DNA of 64,000 bases from Polyangiaceae bacterium (GTDB lineage: Bacteria > Myxococcota_A > Polyangia > Polyangiales > Polyangiaceae): NCBI GenBank assembly GCA_016719945.1, contig JADJYE010000001.1, positions 806,001 to 870,000 on the forward strand. Reading direction: 5' to 3'. Made by a program: the position numbers and the translations under genes. Positions 26,657 through 35,808 of this stretch are shown one piece after another (position 1 is the first letter of the stretch; each line of letters starts with the position of its first letter). The notes below the pieces were generated by a model that was not told the DNA's origin, searched no databases, and saw only the letters and a program-made list of their open reading frames with translations.

Positions 26657-29600
26657 ATGCACATCAAGAAGCTCGAGATCTCCGGCTTCAAGTCGTTCGT
26701 CGACCGCACCGTCATCCACTTCGACCACGACGTCGTCGGCATCGTCGGCCCGAACGGCTGCGGAAAGTCGAACATCGTCGACTCGATCCGCTGGTGCATG
26801 GGCGAGCAGAGCGCGCGGCACCTGCGTGGCCGCGCGATGACGGACGTCATCTTCGCCGGCTCGTCGAACCGCGGCCCCCACGGGATGGCCGAGGTCACGA
26901 TGACGTTCGACAACTCGGACAAGGCGGCGGCCCACGAGCTTCCCCTCGAGTACCGCGACTGGGCGGAGATCGCCGTCACGCGCCGGCTGTACCGCGACGG
27001 CACCAGCGAATACCTGATCAACAAGACCCAGGTCCGCCTCAAGGACATCACCGATCTGTTCCTCGGCACGGGCGTCGGGACGAAGGCCTACTCGATCATC
27101 GAGCAGGGCAAGGTCGGCCTCATCGTCTCGGCGCGCGCGGAGGACCGGCGCCTGCTGATCGAGGAGGCGGCGGGCATCACCAAGTACAAGGCCCGCCGCA
27201 AGCAGGCCGAGCAGAAGATGGACGCGACGCGGCAGAACCTCCTGCGCGTCGGGGACATCGTCGCCGAGATCGAGCGCAGCCTCGCCTCTCTCAAGCGCCA
27301 GGCGGCGAAGGCCGAGCGCTACATCAACTACAAGGGCGAGGTCGAGGACCTCGTGCTGCACGAGGCGTCGCACCGCTTGCTCGAGCTCATCGTGCGTGCC
27401 CAGGTCGAGGAGGTCGAGCGCGCGAGCTCGTCCGAAGAGTCCGAGCGCCTGCGCGCGGCGCTCGCCGCGCGCGAAGGCGAGATCGAGGTCACCCGTCAAG
27501 AGGCCCTCACCCGCGAGGACGAGGCCGAGCGGGCGCAGACCGCCGCGTTCAAGGCTGACAACGAGGTCCGCACCCACCAGGCCGAGATCGATCGAGCCCT
27601 GGAGCGTTACCGGGAGCTCGAGGAGCGGCGCGGCCTCGCGGGGCTCGAGCGCGAGGACCTCTCGAGCAAGCTCGAGGAGCTGGCGAACGAGCGCGAGTCG
27701 ATGGAGATCGCCCTCGAGACCTCGCAACAGGAGGAGTCTCGCGGGGAGGAGGCGATGCGCGGCGAGCTGGAAAAGCTCGAGGGGCTGCGCGAGCAGCAGC
27801 AGGAGTCCGACGCGCGCTGCTCCGATCTGCGCCGGCGCGCCTCCGAGGCGAAGGCGAAGGTCGCGGCCGCCGAGGCCACGGTGCGTGGCTTCGAGCACCG
27901 CGCCGACGACATGTCGAACCGCCGAGAGAACCTCGAGGACGAGGACGGCCGGCTGACCGTCGAGCTCGAGGACGTCGAGGCGCGGCGCTCGGGGCTCAGC
28001 GAGCACCTCGGCGAGCTCGCGCAGCGAAAGACCGACGCCGCCGAGCGTCGGGAGAGCCTCTCCGCCGAGCTCAAGGAGCTGCGCGAGCACGCGGTCCAGC
28101 AGGATCGCGAGGTCGACCACAAGAAGAGCGAGCTGTCGCAGAAGCGTAACCGCCTGCGAGCGCTCGAGGAGCTGCACGCGCGGCTCGAGGGCGTCGGCCA
28201 AGGCCCGCGCGCGCTCGTCAACACCAAGGACCCCGCGATCCTGGGGCTGGTGGCCGACCGCTTCGAGGCCCCGGCCGAGCTCACGCACGCCTTCGCCGCG
28301 GCGCTGTCGGACAAGCTGCAGTGGGTCGTCGTCGACGACCTCGAGCGTGGCGTCGAGTTGCTCGGCGAGCTGGCGCGGACCAACAAGGGCCGCGCCGCGA
28401 TCGTGACGCGCGCCCCTCGCTACGTGGCCGGCAAGAACGGCCCCGGCCCCTCCACGTTCTCGCACCGGGGGTACCTCGTCGATCAGGTCACCTTCGTCGC
28501 GGAGGACGAGGCCCTCGCGCTCGCGATGTTCGGAGACGTGCTGGTCGTCGACGACGACGCGGCGGCGTTCGTCGCCGTGCGCGCCGGGTACACGGGCCGC
28601 CTCGTCACCCTGCAGGGCAACCTCCACGGCCCGGCTGGCGCGGTCACCGGCGGCGCCGGTGACAAGCTCGCGGAAGGCCTCATCGAGCACAAACGCGAGA
28701 TGCGCGAGCTGCACGAGGCCGTCGCGGCGTGCGCCGACGCGGTGAGCGAGCTGCTCGCGAAGCAGGAGCAGGGGCGCGGGCGGATGGCGGAGCTCGGTGC
28801 CGCGCTCGATCGCGCGCGCAACGACGCGCACCAGGCGGACCTCACGTTCATGGGCGCCGAGAAGGACCACAAGCGGTCCGACGAGCAGCACGCCCAGCTC
28901 CAGAAGCGCCTCGTCCACGTGCGGACCCAGCACGCCGAGCTGCTCGAGCGCATCGCCGCCGCGCGGCTCGAGCACGAGAAGGCCGCCGTCGGCCTCGAGG
29001 AGGGCCGCGCGGCCCAGCTCGAGCTCGAGGGCGCCGTCGAGACCGCCGAGACCCACGCCGAGGAGTGGCGCAAGGAGGTCGGTCGGCAGCAGTCGCTGGT
29101 GACCGAGCGCAAGGTCTTGCTCGCCCAGGTCCGCGAGCGCGCCACGAGCGTGCGCCAGACGGCCGATCGCCTCGCCAAGAGCTGCGAAGAGATGCGCCAG
29201 CGCGTCCAGCGGCTCGACCGCGAGCAGCTGGAATGTGCGATCGGCGCGGGCCAGGCCGCGGGCCGCATCTTCGTCGCGCGCGAGCTGTTGCAGGAGGCCG
29301 TCACCCGAGCGCGAGACACCCACCAGGCGCTGATCGGCGCGAAGGTCGCGCTCGACGAGGTGCGCCACGCGCTCGGCCTCGCCGAGATCGACATCAAGAA
29401 GACGCGCGAGGCCGAGGCCGACGCGTCGAACAAGCTCCGACAACACGAGACCAACCTCGCGAAGCTCGAGATCGAGCACCGCCACCTGCTCGAGGGTGTA
29501 CGCGAGCGGTTCCGTGGCCTCGAGCTGCCGACCGTGGTCGGCGACTACCACAAGCGCCCCCCGGTCGACGCCGCGCACCGCGCCCGCATCACGGAGCTCC

Positions 29601-30274
29601 AGGAGCTGCTCGACCGCATGGGTCCGGTGAACCTCGACGCGGTGCGAGAGCACGCCGAGACCGAGGAGCGGTACACCTACTACACGACGCAGAAGGGCGA
29701 CCTCGACAAGGCCCTCTCCGACCTCGAGCAAGCGATCCTCCAGATGAACCGCGAGACGAAGCGGCTGTTCAAGGACGCCTTCGACGGCATCAACGCCAAG
29801 TTCCGCGTCATCTTCCCGCGCATGTTCCGGGGCGGCTCGGCCGAGCTGCGCCTCACCAACCCCGAGGACATGCTCGAGACCGGCATCGAGATCCTCGCCC
29901 AGCCCCCGGGGAAGAAGCTCGGGAACATCGAGCTGATGAGCGGCGGCGAGAAGGCGCTCACGGCGGTCTCGCTCATCTTCTCGATCTTCACGTTCAAGCC
30001 GAGCCCGTTCTGCATCCTCGACGAGGTCGACGCCGCGCTCGACGAGACGAACGTGACTCGCTACAACGAGGCCATCCGCACGATGACGGATCGCTCGCAG
30101 TTCATCCTCATCACGCACATCAAGAAGACGATGCAGTCGGTCGACGTGCTCTACGGCGTCACGATGCAGGAGCCCGGCGTCTCGAAGCTCGTCAGCGTGA
30201 AGGTGAACGACAAGGCCGAGGCGCGCAGCGCCGTGGTCGCTGCCCAGCCCGCGGTCGAGGCTGCCGTCGCCTGA
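26657..30274 (+). CDS. smc: Chromosome segregation protein SMC
   Basis: A 1205-residue ATPase of the condensin core, which loops and compacts DNA. The N-terminal head has Walker A G-P-N-G-C-G-K-S-N at 31-39. Two long coiled coils surround a hinge near residues 510-670. The C-terminal head has the ABC signature L-M-S-G-G-E-K and Walker B C-I-L-D-E-V-D-A-A-L-D. Length is normal for the family. The ATG at 26657 begins the conserved M-H-I-K-K-L-E-I-S-G-F-K-S-F. A start 38 codons earlier in the same frame would only add non-conserved sequence. scpA and scpB are not in the window. Confidence 0.98.
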   Translation: MHIKKLEISGFKSFVDRTVIHFDHDVVGIVGPNGCGKSNIVDSIRWCMGEQSARHLRGRAMTDVIFAGSSNRGPHGMAEVTMTFDNSDKAAAHELPLEYRDWAEIAVTRRLYRDGTSEYLINKTQVRLKDITDLFLGTGVGTKAYSIIEQGKVGLIVSARAEDRRLLIEEAAGITKYKARRKQAEQKMDATRQNLLRVGDIVAEIERSLASLKRQAAKAERYINYKGEVEDLVLHEASHRLLELIVRAQVEEVERASSSEESERLRAALAAREGEIEVTRQEALTREDEAERAQTAAFKADNEVRTHQAEIDRALERYRELEERRGLAGLEREDLSSKLEELANERESMEIALETSQQEESRGEEAMRGELEKLEGLREQQQESDARCSDLRRRASEAKAKVAAAEATVRGFEHRADDMSNRRENLEDEDGRLTVELEDVEARRSGLSEHLGELAQRKTDAAERRESLSAELKELREHAVQQDREVDHKKSELSQKRNRLRALEELHARLEGVGQGPRALVNTKDPAILGLVADRFEAPAELTHAFAAALSDKLQWVVVDDLERGVELLGELARTNKGRAAIVTRAPRYVAGKNGPGPSTFSHRGYLVDQVTFVAEDEALALAMFGDVLVVDDDAAAFVAVRAGYTGRLVTLQGNLHGPAGAVTGGAGDKLAEGLIEHKREMRELHEAVAACADAVSELLAKQEQGRGRMAELGAALDRARNDAHQADLTFMGAEKDHKRSDEQHAQLQKRLVHVRTQHAELLERIAAARLEHEKAAVGLEEGRAAQLELEGAVETAETHAEEWRKEVGRQQSLVTERKVLLAQVRERATSVRQTADRLAKSCEEMRQRVQRLDREQLECAIGAGQAAGRIFVARELLQEAVTRARDTHQALIGAKVALDEVRHALGLAEIDIKKTREAEADASNKLRQHETNLAKLEIEHRHLLEGVRERFRGLELPTVVGDYHKRPPVDAAHRARITELQELLDRMGPVNLDAVREHAETEERYTYYTTQKGDLDKALSDLEQAILQMNRETKRLFKDAFDGINAKFRVIFPRMFRGGSAELRLTNPEDMLETGIEILAQPPGKKLGNIELMSGGEKALTAVSLIFSIFTFKPSPFCILDEVDAALDETNVTRYNEAIRTMTDRSQFILITHIKKTMQSVDVLYGVTMQEPGVSKLVSVKVNDKAEARSAVVAAQPAVEAAVA

Positions 30275-30295
30275 CGGCGGCCCGTCCGGCGTCCT

Positions 30296-30329
30296 CGCTC
30301 CTCGGGCCCGTCGACGCTCCCGAGGAGCG
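30296..30329. terminator. Perfect 11-bp hairpin between smc and the HIT gene
   Basis: CGCTCCTCGGG (30296-30306) pairs perfectly with CCCGAGGAGCG (30319-30329) across 12 bases. It lies 21 bases after the smc stop. There is no U run, so it may act in mRNA processing or weak termination. The right arm contains GAGGAG but lies too far from the HIT start to be its ribosome site. Confidence 0.5.
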
Positions 30330-30345
30330 GTGGTAGCTCCCGCGC

Positions 30346-30766
30346 ATGGCCGAGACGATCTTCTCCAGAATCCTGCGCGGCGAGATCCCCTGCTTCAAGG
30401 TCTACGAGGACGACAAGGTCCTTGCGTTCCTCGACGTCGGGCCGCTCGCGTCTGGCCACACCCTCCTCATCCCCAAGGAGCCGGCCGCCACGCTCGACGC
30501 GCTCTCGGACGAGTCATCCGCCGCGCTCGGGCGCGTGTTTGCCTCGCCTGTGTCGCGCGGTGAAGAAGGCGACCGGCTGTGAGGCCTACAACGTGCTGCA
30601 GAACAACGGACCGCTGGCGCACCAGGCGGTGTTCCACGTGCATTTTCACATCATTCCGAAGCCGAACGGCGCCGAGGGCCTCGGCGTCACGTGGGAGCCG
30701 GTGCCCTTCGACGCCGCGAAGGCGCCGCTGCTCGCGAACGCCATCGCGACGGCGATGAAGGGCTAG
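30346..30766 (+). CDS. HIT family nucleotide-binding hydrolase (frameshifted)
   Basis: A small HIT (histidine triad) protein of the Hint/protein-kinase-C-inhibitor branch, which hydrolyses adenosine 5'-phosphoramidate-like nucleotides. It opens with I-F-S-R-I-L-R-G-E-I-P. The catalytic triad motif H-V-H-F-H-I-I-P is present near the C-terminus. The frame breaks in TTT at 30538-30540; removing one T joins the halves to 139 residues, the normal size. Its stop overlaps the stop of cysE on the other strand by four bases. Confidence 0.88.
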
Positions 30767-31713
30767 ATATCGTCCGCCGGCGCGGGCGCGTCGGGCGGCG
30801 GCGCGCTCGTCTTGAGGTTGAGCTCGGGTGGCTTCATGGCCACGCGCGAGCCGGGCGGGATCGTCTTGGTGAGGAACACCGAGCCTCCAACGACGCTGCC
30901 AGCGCCGAGCGTCGTGGTGCCGCCGAGCACGGTCGCGTTCGCGTAGATCGTGACGTTGTCGTCGACCGTGGGGTGCCGCTTGGTGGCGCGGATCACGCGC
31001 CCATGCTCGTCCTTCGGGTGGCTGAGCGCGCCGAGCGTGACCCCCTGGTAGAGCTTCACGCTCGCGCCGATGTGTGACGTCTCGCCGACGACGACGCCCG
31101 TCGCGTGGTCGATGAAGAAGCTCGGACCCACCGTCGCGCCCGGGTGGATGTCGGCGCCCGTCTGCGCATGCGCCCACTCGGTCATGATGCGAGGTAAGAG
31201 CGGAACGCCCATCACCTGCAGCTCGTGGGCGATGCGGTAGACGGTGATCGCCAGCAGCCCGGGGTACGCGAGGATGATCTCGTGGAGACCGCTCGCCGCC
31301 GGGTCGCCGTCCATCGCGGCTTGCACGTCCGTGATGAGGACGCGCCGCAGCTCCGGGACCTTCGCGAGCACACGGTTCGCGAGGCGCTTCGCCTCGTCCG
31401 CGCAGCTCACGACGATCTCCCCACACTCCGCCGCGTGGCAGAGGCAGAGCTCGATCTGCCGCGCGAGGCGGTCGCGCAGCGTGCTGACGAGCCCGCCCAC
31501 GTGGTAGGGCAAGCTCTCGTCGGTCAGATCCTGGCGCCCGAAGTAGCCCGGGTAGAACAGCTGCAAGAACAGCCCGAGGATCGCGATGATCTCGTCCCTG
31601 CTCGGGAGGAACTTGCGGTTGACGAACTGGCCGCGCTCGTCCGAGCGGTAGCTCTCGAGCACGGCCTCGACGATGGCGTCGAGCTCCGACTGCGCGGTCT
31701 CGCCCTGGCTCAT
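30763..31713 (-). CDS. cysE: Serine O-acetyltransferase (EpsC/CysE type)
   Basis: This cytosolic enzyme acetylates L-serine with acetyl-CoA, the first step to cysteine. 316 residues: a helical N-terminal domain to about 165, then a left-handed beta helix of hexapeptide repeats. The active-site pair lies in I-D-H-A-T-G. The last residues are D-D-I; a C-terminal Ile is what CysE inserts into CysK to form the cysteine synthase complex. The ATG overlaps the cysK stop by four bases (ATGA). Confidence 0.93.
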   Translation of the reverse strand: MSQGETAQSELDAIVEAVLESYRSDERGQFVNRKFLPSRDEIIAILGLFLQLFYPGYFGRQDLTDESLPYHVGGLVSTLRDRLARQIELCLCHAAECGEIVVSCADEAKRLANRVLAKVPELRRVLITDVQAAMDGDPAASGLHEIILAYPGLLAITVYRIAHELQVMGVPLLPRIMTEWAHAQTGADIHPGATVGPSFFIDHATGVVVGETSHIGASVKLYQGVTLGALSHPKDEHGRVIRATKRHPTVDDNVTIYANATVLGGTTTLGAGSVVGGSVFLTKTIPPGSRVAMKPPELNLKTSAPPPDAPAPADDI

Positions 31714-32687
31714 GCGGTCATCCGCTCGACTTGTTCGAACATGCCTTCGAACAGCGCGCCGGTCAGGTAGCGCTCGCCACCGTCCGGTAGCACGGTGACG
31801 ATCGTCTTGCCGGTGTGCTCGGGATCGGCCGCGTAGCGGAGCGCGGCGGTCATCGCGGCGCCGCACGAGATGCCGCACAAGATGCCCTCCTCGCGCGCCA
31901 GCCTGCGAGCCATGGCGATGGCCTCTTCGTTCGTCACCTGCTCGACCCTGTCGACCAGCTTGAGATCGAGGTTCTTCGGGATGAAGCCGGCGCCGATGCC
32001 TTGGATCTTGTGGGGTCCTGGGGCCAGCTCCTTGCCCGCGCGGGTCTGCGTGATGACCGGCGAGTGCGCCGGCTCGACCGCCACGCTCAAGATCGCCTTG
32101 CCCTGGGTCTGCTTGATGAACCGGCTGACGCCGGTCATGGTCCCGCCGGTGCCGACCCCGGCGACGAAAATGTCGATGGCGCCGTCGGTGTCGTCCCAGA
32201 TCTCGGGGCCGGTGGTCCGCTCGTGGATGGCCGGGTTCGCTGGGTTGTCGAACTGGCGCATCAAGAGCAGCGTCGGATCCTTCGCCGCGATCTCCTCGGC
32301 GCGCACGATGGCGCCCTTCATTCCGAGCGCGCCGGGCGTCAGCACCAGCTCGGCGCCGAACGCGACGAGCACCTTTCGACGCTCGAGGCTCATCGTCTCC
32401 GGCATCGTGAGCACGCACCGGTAGCCGCGCGACGCCGCGGCGAACGCGAGGGCGATGCCCGTGTTCCCGCTCGTCGCCTCGACGATGCCCCCCCCCGGCT
32501 TGAGCGCGCCGCGCTCCTCCGCTTCCCAGACCATCGCCGCCCCGATGCGGCACTTGACCGAATAGGCGGGGTTGCGTCCCTCGATCTTGGCGAGGACACG
32601 CGCCCCCATGCCCTTGGTGAGCCGGTTGATCTGCACGAGCGGCGTGCGGCCGATGCTTCGTGAGTTGTCGGAGTGGATGTTCGCCAT
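31710..32687 (-). CDS. cysK: Cysteine synthase A (O-acetylserine sulfhydrylase)
   Basis: A PLP enzyme of 325 residues that makes cysteine from O-acetylserine and sulfide. The Schiff-base Lys lies in P-A-Y-S-V-K, the substrate loop is T-S-G-N-T-G, the phosphate cup is G-T-G-G-T, and the ring nitrogen contact region is C-G-I-S-C-G-A-A. Typical family length. GAGGAG lies 9 bases upstream of the ATG. It is first in a two-gene operon with cysE, in coupled translation. Confidence 0.95.
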   Translation of the reverse strand: MANIHSDNSRSIGRTPLVQINRLTKGMGARVLAKIEGRNPAYSVKCRIGAAMVWEAEERGALKPGGGIVEATSGNTGIALAFAAASRGYRCVLTMPETMSLERRKVLVAFGAELVLTPGALGMKGAIVRAEEIAAKDPTLLLMRQFDNPANPAIHERTTGPEIWDDTDGAIDIFVAGVGTGGTMTGVSRFIKQTQGKAILSVAVEPAHSPVITQTRAGKELAPGPHKIQGIGAGFIPKNLDLKLVDRVEQVTNEEAIAMARRLAREEGILCGISCGAAMTAALRYAADPEHTGKTIVTVLPDGGERYLTGALFEGMFEQVERMTA

Positions 32688-32839
32688 CGTCGTCGCTCCT
32701 CGGGGCCGTCGAGCGTAGCAGGCTTCCCGGGCGATCGCTGTGTGGCACCCACACGCCGCGCTGGCGTGGGCGACCTGCGGTCGTTGCGCGGGCGGCGGGC
32801 TCCTCCCATACTGCGGGCACCCGGTGCCCCGGGCGAGTG

Positions 32840-34024
32840 ATGCGTATGGTCGGAGCCCTCCTCTTCGCAGCAGCCGTCGGCCTCGTGGTGGTCGGCTCCA
32901 CGCGCACCTGGCACAGCCGCTGGTGGGCGCGGCGGATCGTCCGCCACGGCATCATCGTGCTCGCGGCGCTGGTGCCGCTCGGGCTCTTCTTGCGCCGGCT
33001 CGGCATCGGTCGCCTGGTCGAGGGCTTCCACTCGGCCCCGCTGTCGATCGCGGGCGGAGTGCTCGGCGGCGGTGGGGCGATCGCCCTGTTGTCGCTCTTC
33101 TTCTCGGTGCCGACTGCGGCCGCCTTGCGCGGGATCGGCAGCCGCTTCCTCTCGCCCGTCGCGAGCGCATCCCCCTCGTCCCTCAAGCGCCGAGCGGTGC
33201 TCGAGGCGGCCGTCGCGGCGGTGCCGCTCATCACGCTCGGCGTCGCGGCCGCGGGGATCGGCGGCGCGTTCGTGCCTGCGAAGGTCGTCGAGCGGCCCAT
33301 GAAGATCGCCGGCCTCGCGCCCGGCCTGGAGGGGCTGCGCATCTTGCAGATCACCGATCTGCACCTCGGCGCCTTCCACGTCCCCTCGGCCATCCCGGGG
33401 CTCGTCGATCGCGCGCGCGAGGCCAAGCCGGATCTGGTCGTGCTCACCGGTGACATGTGCGACCACATGCCGTGGCTCCACGAGGCCCTTCGCCGCTTCG
33501 AGGAGATCGCCCCCAAGCACGGCCTGTTCGCGGTGCTCGGCAACCACGAGCACTACCGTGGGCTCGAGGAGAACCTGAGGATCTACGACAAGACGAGCAT
33601 CCGCCTGCTCCACGACGCGCACCACACGCTCGAGCTCGGCGGTGACAAGCTGCTCGTGATGGGCGTAGACGACCCCAGCGGCTGGGGCTTCGAGCCCGAG
33701 CACTACAGGCGGCACGCGGAGATCGCCCTGTCGGGCGCGCCGAGCGACGCCGCTCTCACGCTCGGGCTATGCCACCGCCCGAAGGGCTTCCGCCCGCTCG
33801 CCGAGCTCGGCGTCGACCTCACGTTGTCTGGGCACACGCACGGCGCCCAGGCCGGGTTCAACGAGCGCAGCCTGCTCGAGCCCTTCGCCGAGGAGGCCTA
33901 CCTGTGGGGCAGGTACGAGCACGCGGGCAAGCAGCTCTACACCTCGAGCGGCGCCGGCCACTGGGCAGCGTTCCGACTCGCCTGCCCGAGCGAGGCCGCG
34001 CTGATCGTGCTCGAGAAGGCCTGA
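32840..34024 (+). CDS. Membrane-anchored metallophosphoesterase
   Basis: A 394-residue protein. Four hydrophobic helices lie in the first 150 residues (about 1-19, 38-57, 65-90, 118-142). A calcineurin-like phosphoesterase domain follows: D-L-H, G-D-M, G-N-H-E-H and G-H-T-H-G are the metal-binding motifs in order. Members of the YkuE/YaeI branch have a membrane anchor plus such a domain, and some cleave UDP-diacylglucosamine (LpxG-type); the substrate here is not known. The start is ATG at 32840, though GTG 32837 and ATG 32846 are also possible. Divergent from cysK. Confidence 0.88.
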   Translation: MRMVGALLFAAAVGLVVVGSTRTWHSRWWARRIVRHGIIVLAALVPLGLFLRRLGIGRLVEGFHSAPLSIAGGVLGGGGAIALLSLFFSVPTAAALRGIGSRFLSPVASASPSSLKRRAVLEAAVAAVPLITLGVAAAGIGGAFVPAKVVERPMKIAGLAPGLEGLRILQITDLHLGAFHVPSAIPGLVDRAREAKPDLVVLTGDMCDHMPWLHEALRRFEEIAPKHGLFAVLGNHEHYRGLEENLRIYDKTSIRLLHDAHHTLELGGDKLLVMGVDDPSGWGFEPEHYRRHAEIALSGAPSDAALTLGLCHRPKGFRPLAELGVDLTLSGHTHGAQAGFNERSLLEPFAEEAYLWGRYEHAGKQLYTSSGAGHWAAFRLACPSEAALIVLEKA

Positions 34025-34064
34025 GCCGATAGGGGCCGGCCTCGGTCGCGCTCGCCCTCGCGCG

Positions 34065-34787
34065 TCAGTCGCTGCCGCTGCACAGGAAGGCCTTCGCGGC
34101 CTCCGGCAGCCCCGCCCACCCGGCTGGCAGATCGGCTTCTTTCACGGGCGCGCCGCCCACCGCAGTCGTCGGACACAGCTCGGCGTGTTTGCCGCCGAAC
34201 GCCGCGAGGTAGAGGGCGGGCTTCGGTTGCAGCAGCTCGACCACGGTCGACCCGCCGAAGAACGTCGCCTTGTCCCTGTGGAACTGCTCGAACACGATCC
34301 ACTTGCGAGCGCCGGACTCGGCGCCTTGAATCGTGACCTGACAGCCGCTGGGCGTCTCGCCGAGCGCGTCGGTCGAGATCATGATCGCTGTCTTTCCAAC
34401 CTTGGCCGCGCACGCGCTGATGGCGTCCGCCGCGATGTCCTTCTTCAGGCACGCCTCGGAGGGCAGCGCCTGCCAGGCCGCGAGGATGTCCTGCACGCTC
34501 GGCGTGAACGCCCCGAAGTGGCTCCCAGCGGCCTCGCACTGCGTGACGGCGCTCGGCATCGTGGGAGGCGGGCTCACGACGGGCGCGGCAGAGGCGATGG
34601 GGGTGGGCGGCGTAGTGCGCGCGGAGGCCGTGGTCGACGCGTTCGTCGTCGGCGCGCTGGACGCCGTGCCGCTGGGACGGGCCTCGGGCTTCGCCGAGGC
34701 GGACGCGGGCGCTTCGGATGAGCACGCGCACGCGAGCGTGGCGCAAAGCAGCGCGCCCAGGAGGGAGGACGAAAGCATCGTGTTCAT
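34065..34787 (-). CDS. Lipoprotein of unknown function coupled to meaB
   Basis: A 240-residue lipoprotein (lipobox L-A-C-A-C or next Cys), with an Ala/Ser/Thr/Pro-rich linker to about residue 75 and a globular C-terminal domain with five cysteines. No family recognised. The ATG overlaps the meaB stop (ATGA), so it is translated with the mutase operon, though export makes a role in that pathway hard to see. Confidence 0.7.
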   Translation of the reverse strand: MNTMLSSSLLGALLCATLACACSSEAPASASAKPEARPSGTASSAPTTNASTTASARTTPPTPIASAAPVVSPPPTMPSAVTQCEAAGSHFGAFTPSVQDILAAWQALPSEACLKKDIAADAISACAAKVGKTAIMISTDALGETPSGCQVTIQGAESGARKWIVFEQFHRDKATFFGGSTVVELLQPKPALYLAAFGGKHAELCPTTAVGGAPVKEADLPAGWAGLPEAAKAFLCSGSD

Positions 34788-35806
34788 GAGACCTCGGTGC
34801 GCTGCGCTGGGGGTGGGTTGGGGAGACGGAACAGGTCGAGCAGCGAGCGCGCGGCGACGCTCGCGGGCAGCTCGCCCGCGTCGACCTTGGACTCGAGCTC
34901 GTGGAGGCGCTCGGCCACGTCGCGACGCGCGCGCAGCTCCGTGAGCACCCGGTGCTCCACGTCGCTCCACAAAGCACGATGCGCCTGCGCTCGGCGGAGC
35001 TGGGCGAGCTCACCGCTGGTCTCGATCGCGTCGCGGTGCGCGACGACCGCGCTCCACAGCTCGGGCACGCCGTGCCCGGTCTGCCCGCTCACCAGCAGCG
35101 CGCCAGGCTCCCACGCGGAAAACCGCCGCCGCATCACGCGCAGCGCGCCCATGAGATCGCGCGCCGCGCGGCGGGCCGCCGGCAGCCCATCGCCGTCGGC
35201 CTTGTTGACCGCCACGAGGTCGACCCGCTCCATGATCCCGCGCTTGATGCCCTGGAGCTCGTCCCCCGCTCCTCCGAGCGCGAGCAGCAAGAAGGTGTCG
35301 ACCATGTCCCCGACAGCGGTCTCCGATTGGCCGACTCCGACCGTCTCGACGATCACCAGATCGACCCCGAACGCCTCGCACAAGAGCAGCGCGTCGCGGG
35401 TCTTGCGCGCGACGCCCCCGAGCTCGCCCCCCGCCGGCGTGGGCCGCACGTACGCCCGCGGATCGGCGGTGAGGCGTGGCATCCTCATCTTATCCCCCAG
35501 GATGCTACCACCGATCATCGCGCTCGACGGATCGATCGCCAGCACGGCCACGGTGAGCCCGAGATCGATCACGTGCGCGCCGAGCGCCTCGATCAACGTG
35601 CTCTTCCCGACCCCCGGCGGACCGCTCACCCCCAGCCGACGCGCGCGTCCCGTCCGCGGACCCACCCGCATGAGCAGCTCCTCGGAGAGCCGCTGATCGT
35701 CGCACCGTACGCTCTCCACCAGGGTGATCGCGCGCGCCAGCGCCCCGCGATCGCGCTCGTTCAGCCCGCGCTCGAGCGCCTCGAGCGACGGCCTGCGGGG
35801 CGCCAT
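34784..35806 (-). CDS. meaB: Methylmalonyl-CoA mutase-associated GTPase MeaB
   Basis: A 340-residue G3E-type GTPase that guards methylmalonyl-CoA mutase, gating cobalamin loading and protecting against inactivation. The P-loop is G-P-P-G-V-G-K-S-T (about 61-69), the switch region is E-T-V-G-V-G-Q-S-E, and the base-recognition motif is N-K-A-D. Length is normal. It starts two bases after the mutB stop, so the mutase and its chaperone are made together. Confidence 0.95.
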   Translation of the reverse strand: MAPRRPSLEALERGLNERDRGALARAITLVESVRCDDQRLSEELLMRVGPRTGRARRLGVSGPPGVGKSTLIEALGAHVIDLGLTVAVLAIDPSSAMIGGSILGDKMRMPRLTADPRAYVRPTPAGGELGGVARKTRDALLLCEAFGVDLVIVETVGVGQSETAVGDMVDTFLLLALGGAGDELQGIKRGIMERVDLVAVNKADGDGLPAARRAARDLMGALRVMRRRFSAWEPGALLVSGQTGHGVPELWSAVVAHRDAIETSGELAQLRRAQAHRALWSDVEHRVLTELRARRDVAERLHELESKVDAGELPASVAARSLLDLFRLPNPPPAQRTEVS

Positions 35807-35808
35807 CG

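Noticed and set aside
26609..30118. A very long open frame on the minus strand opposite smc (about 1170 codons)
   Set aside because: High G+C keeps opposite frames open. It is Leu/Arg-rich without any domain and lies fully inside smc.
30530..30545. Programmed frameshift in the HIT gene
   Set aside because: No slippery heptamer and no conserved example. The TTT run fits an indel error, like the other breaks in the window.
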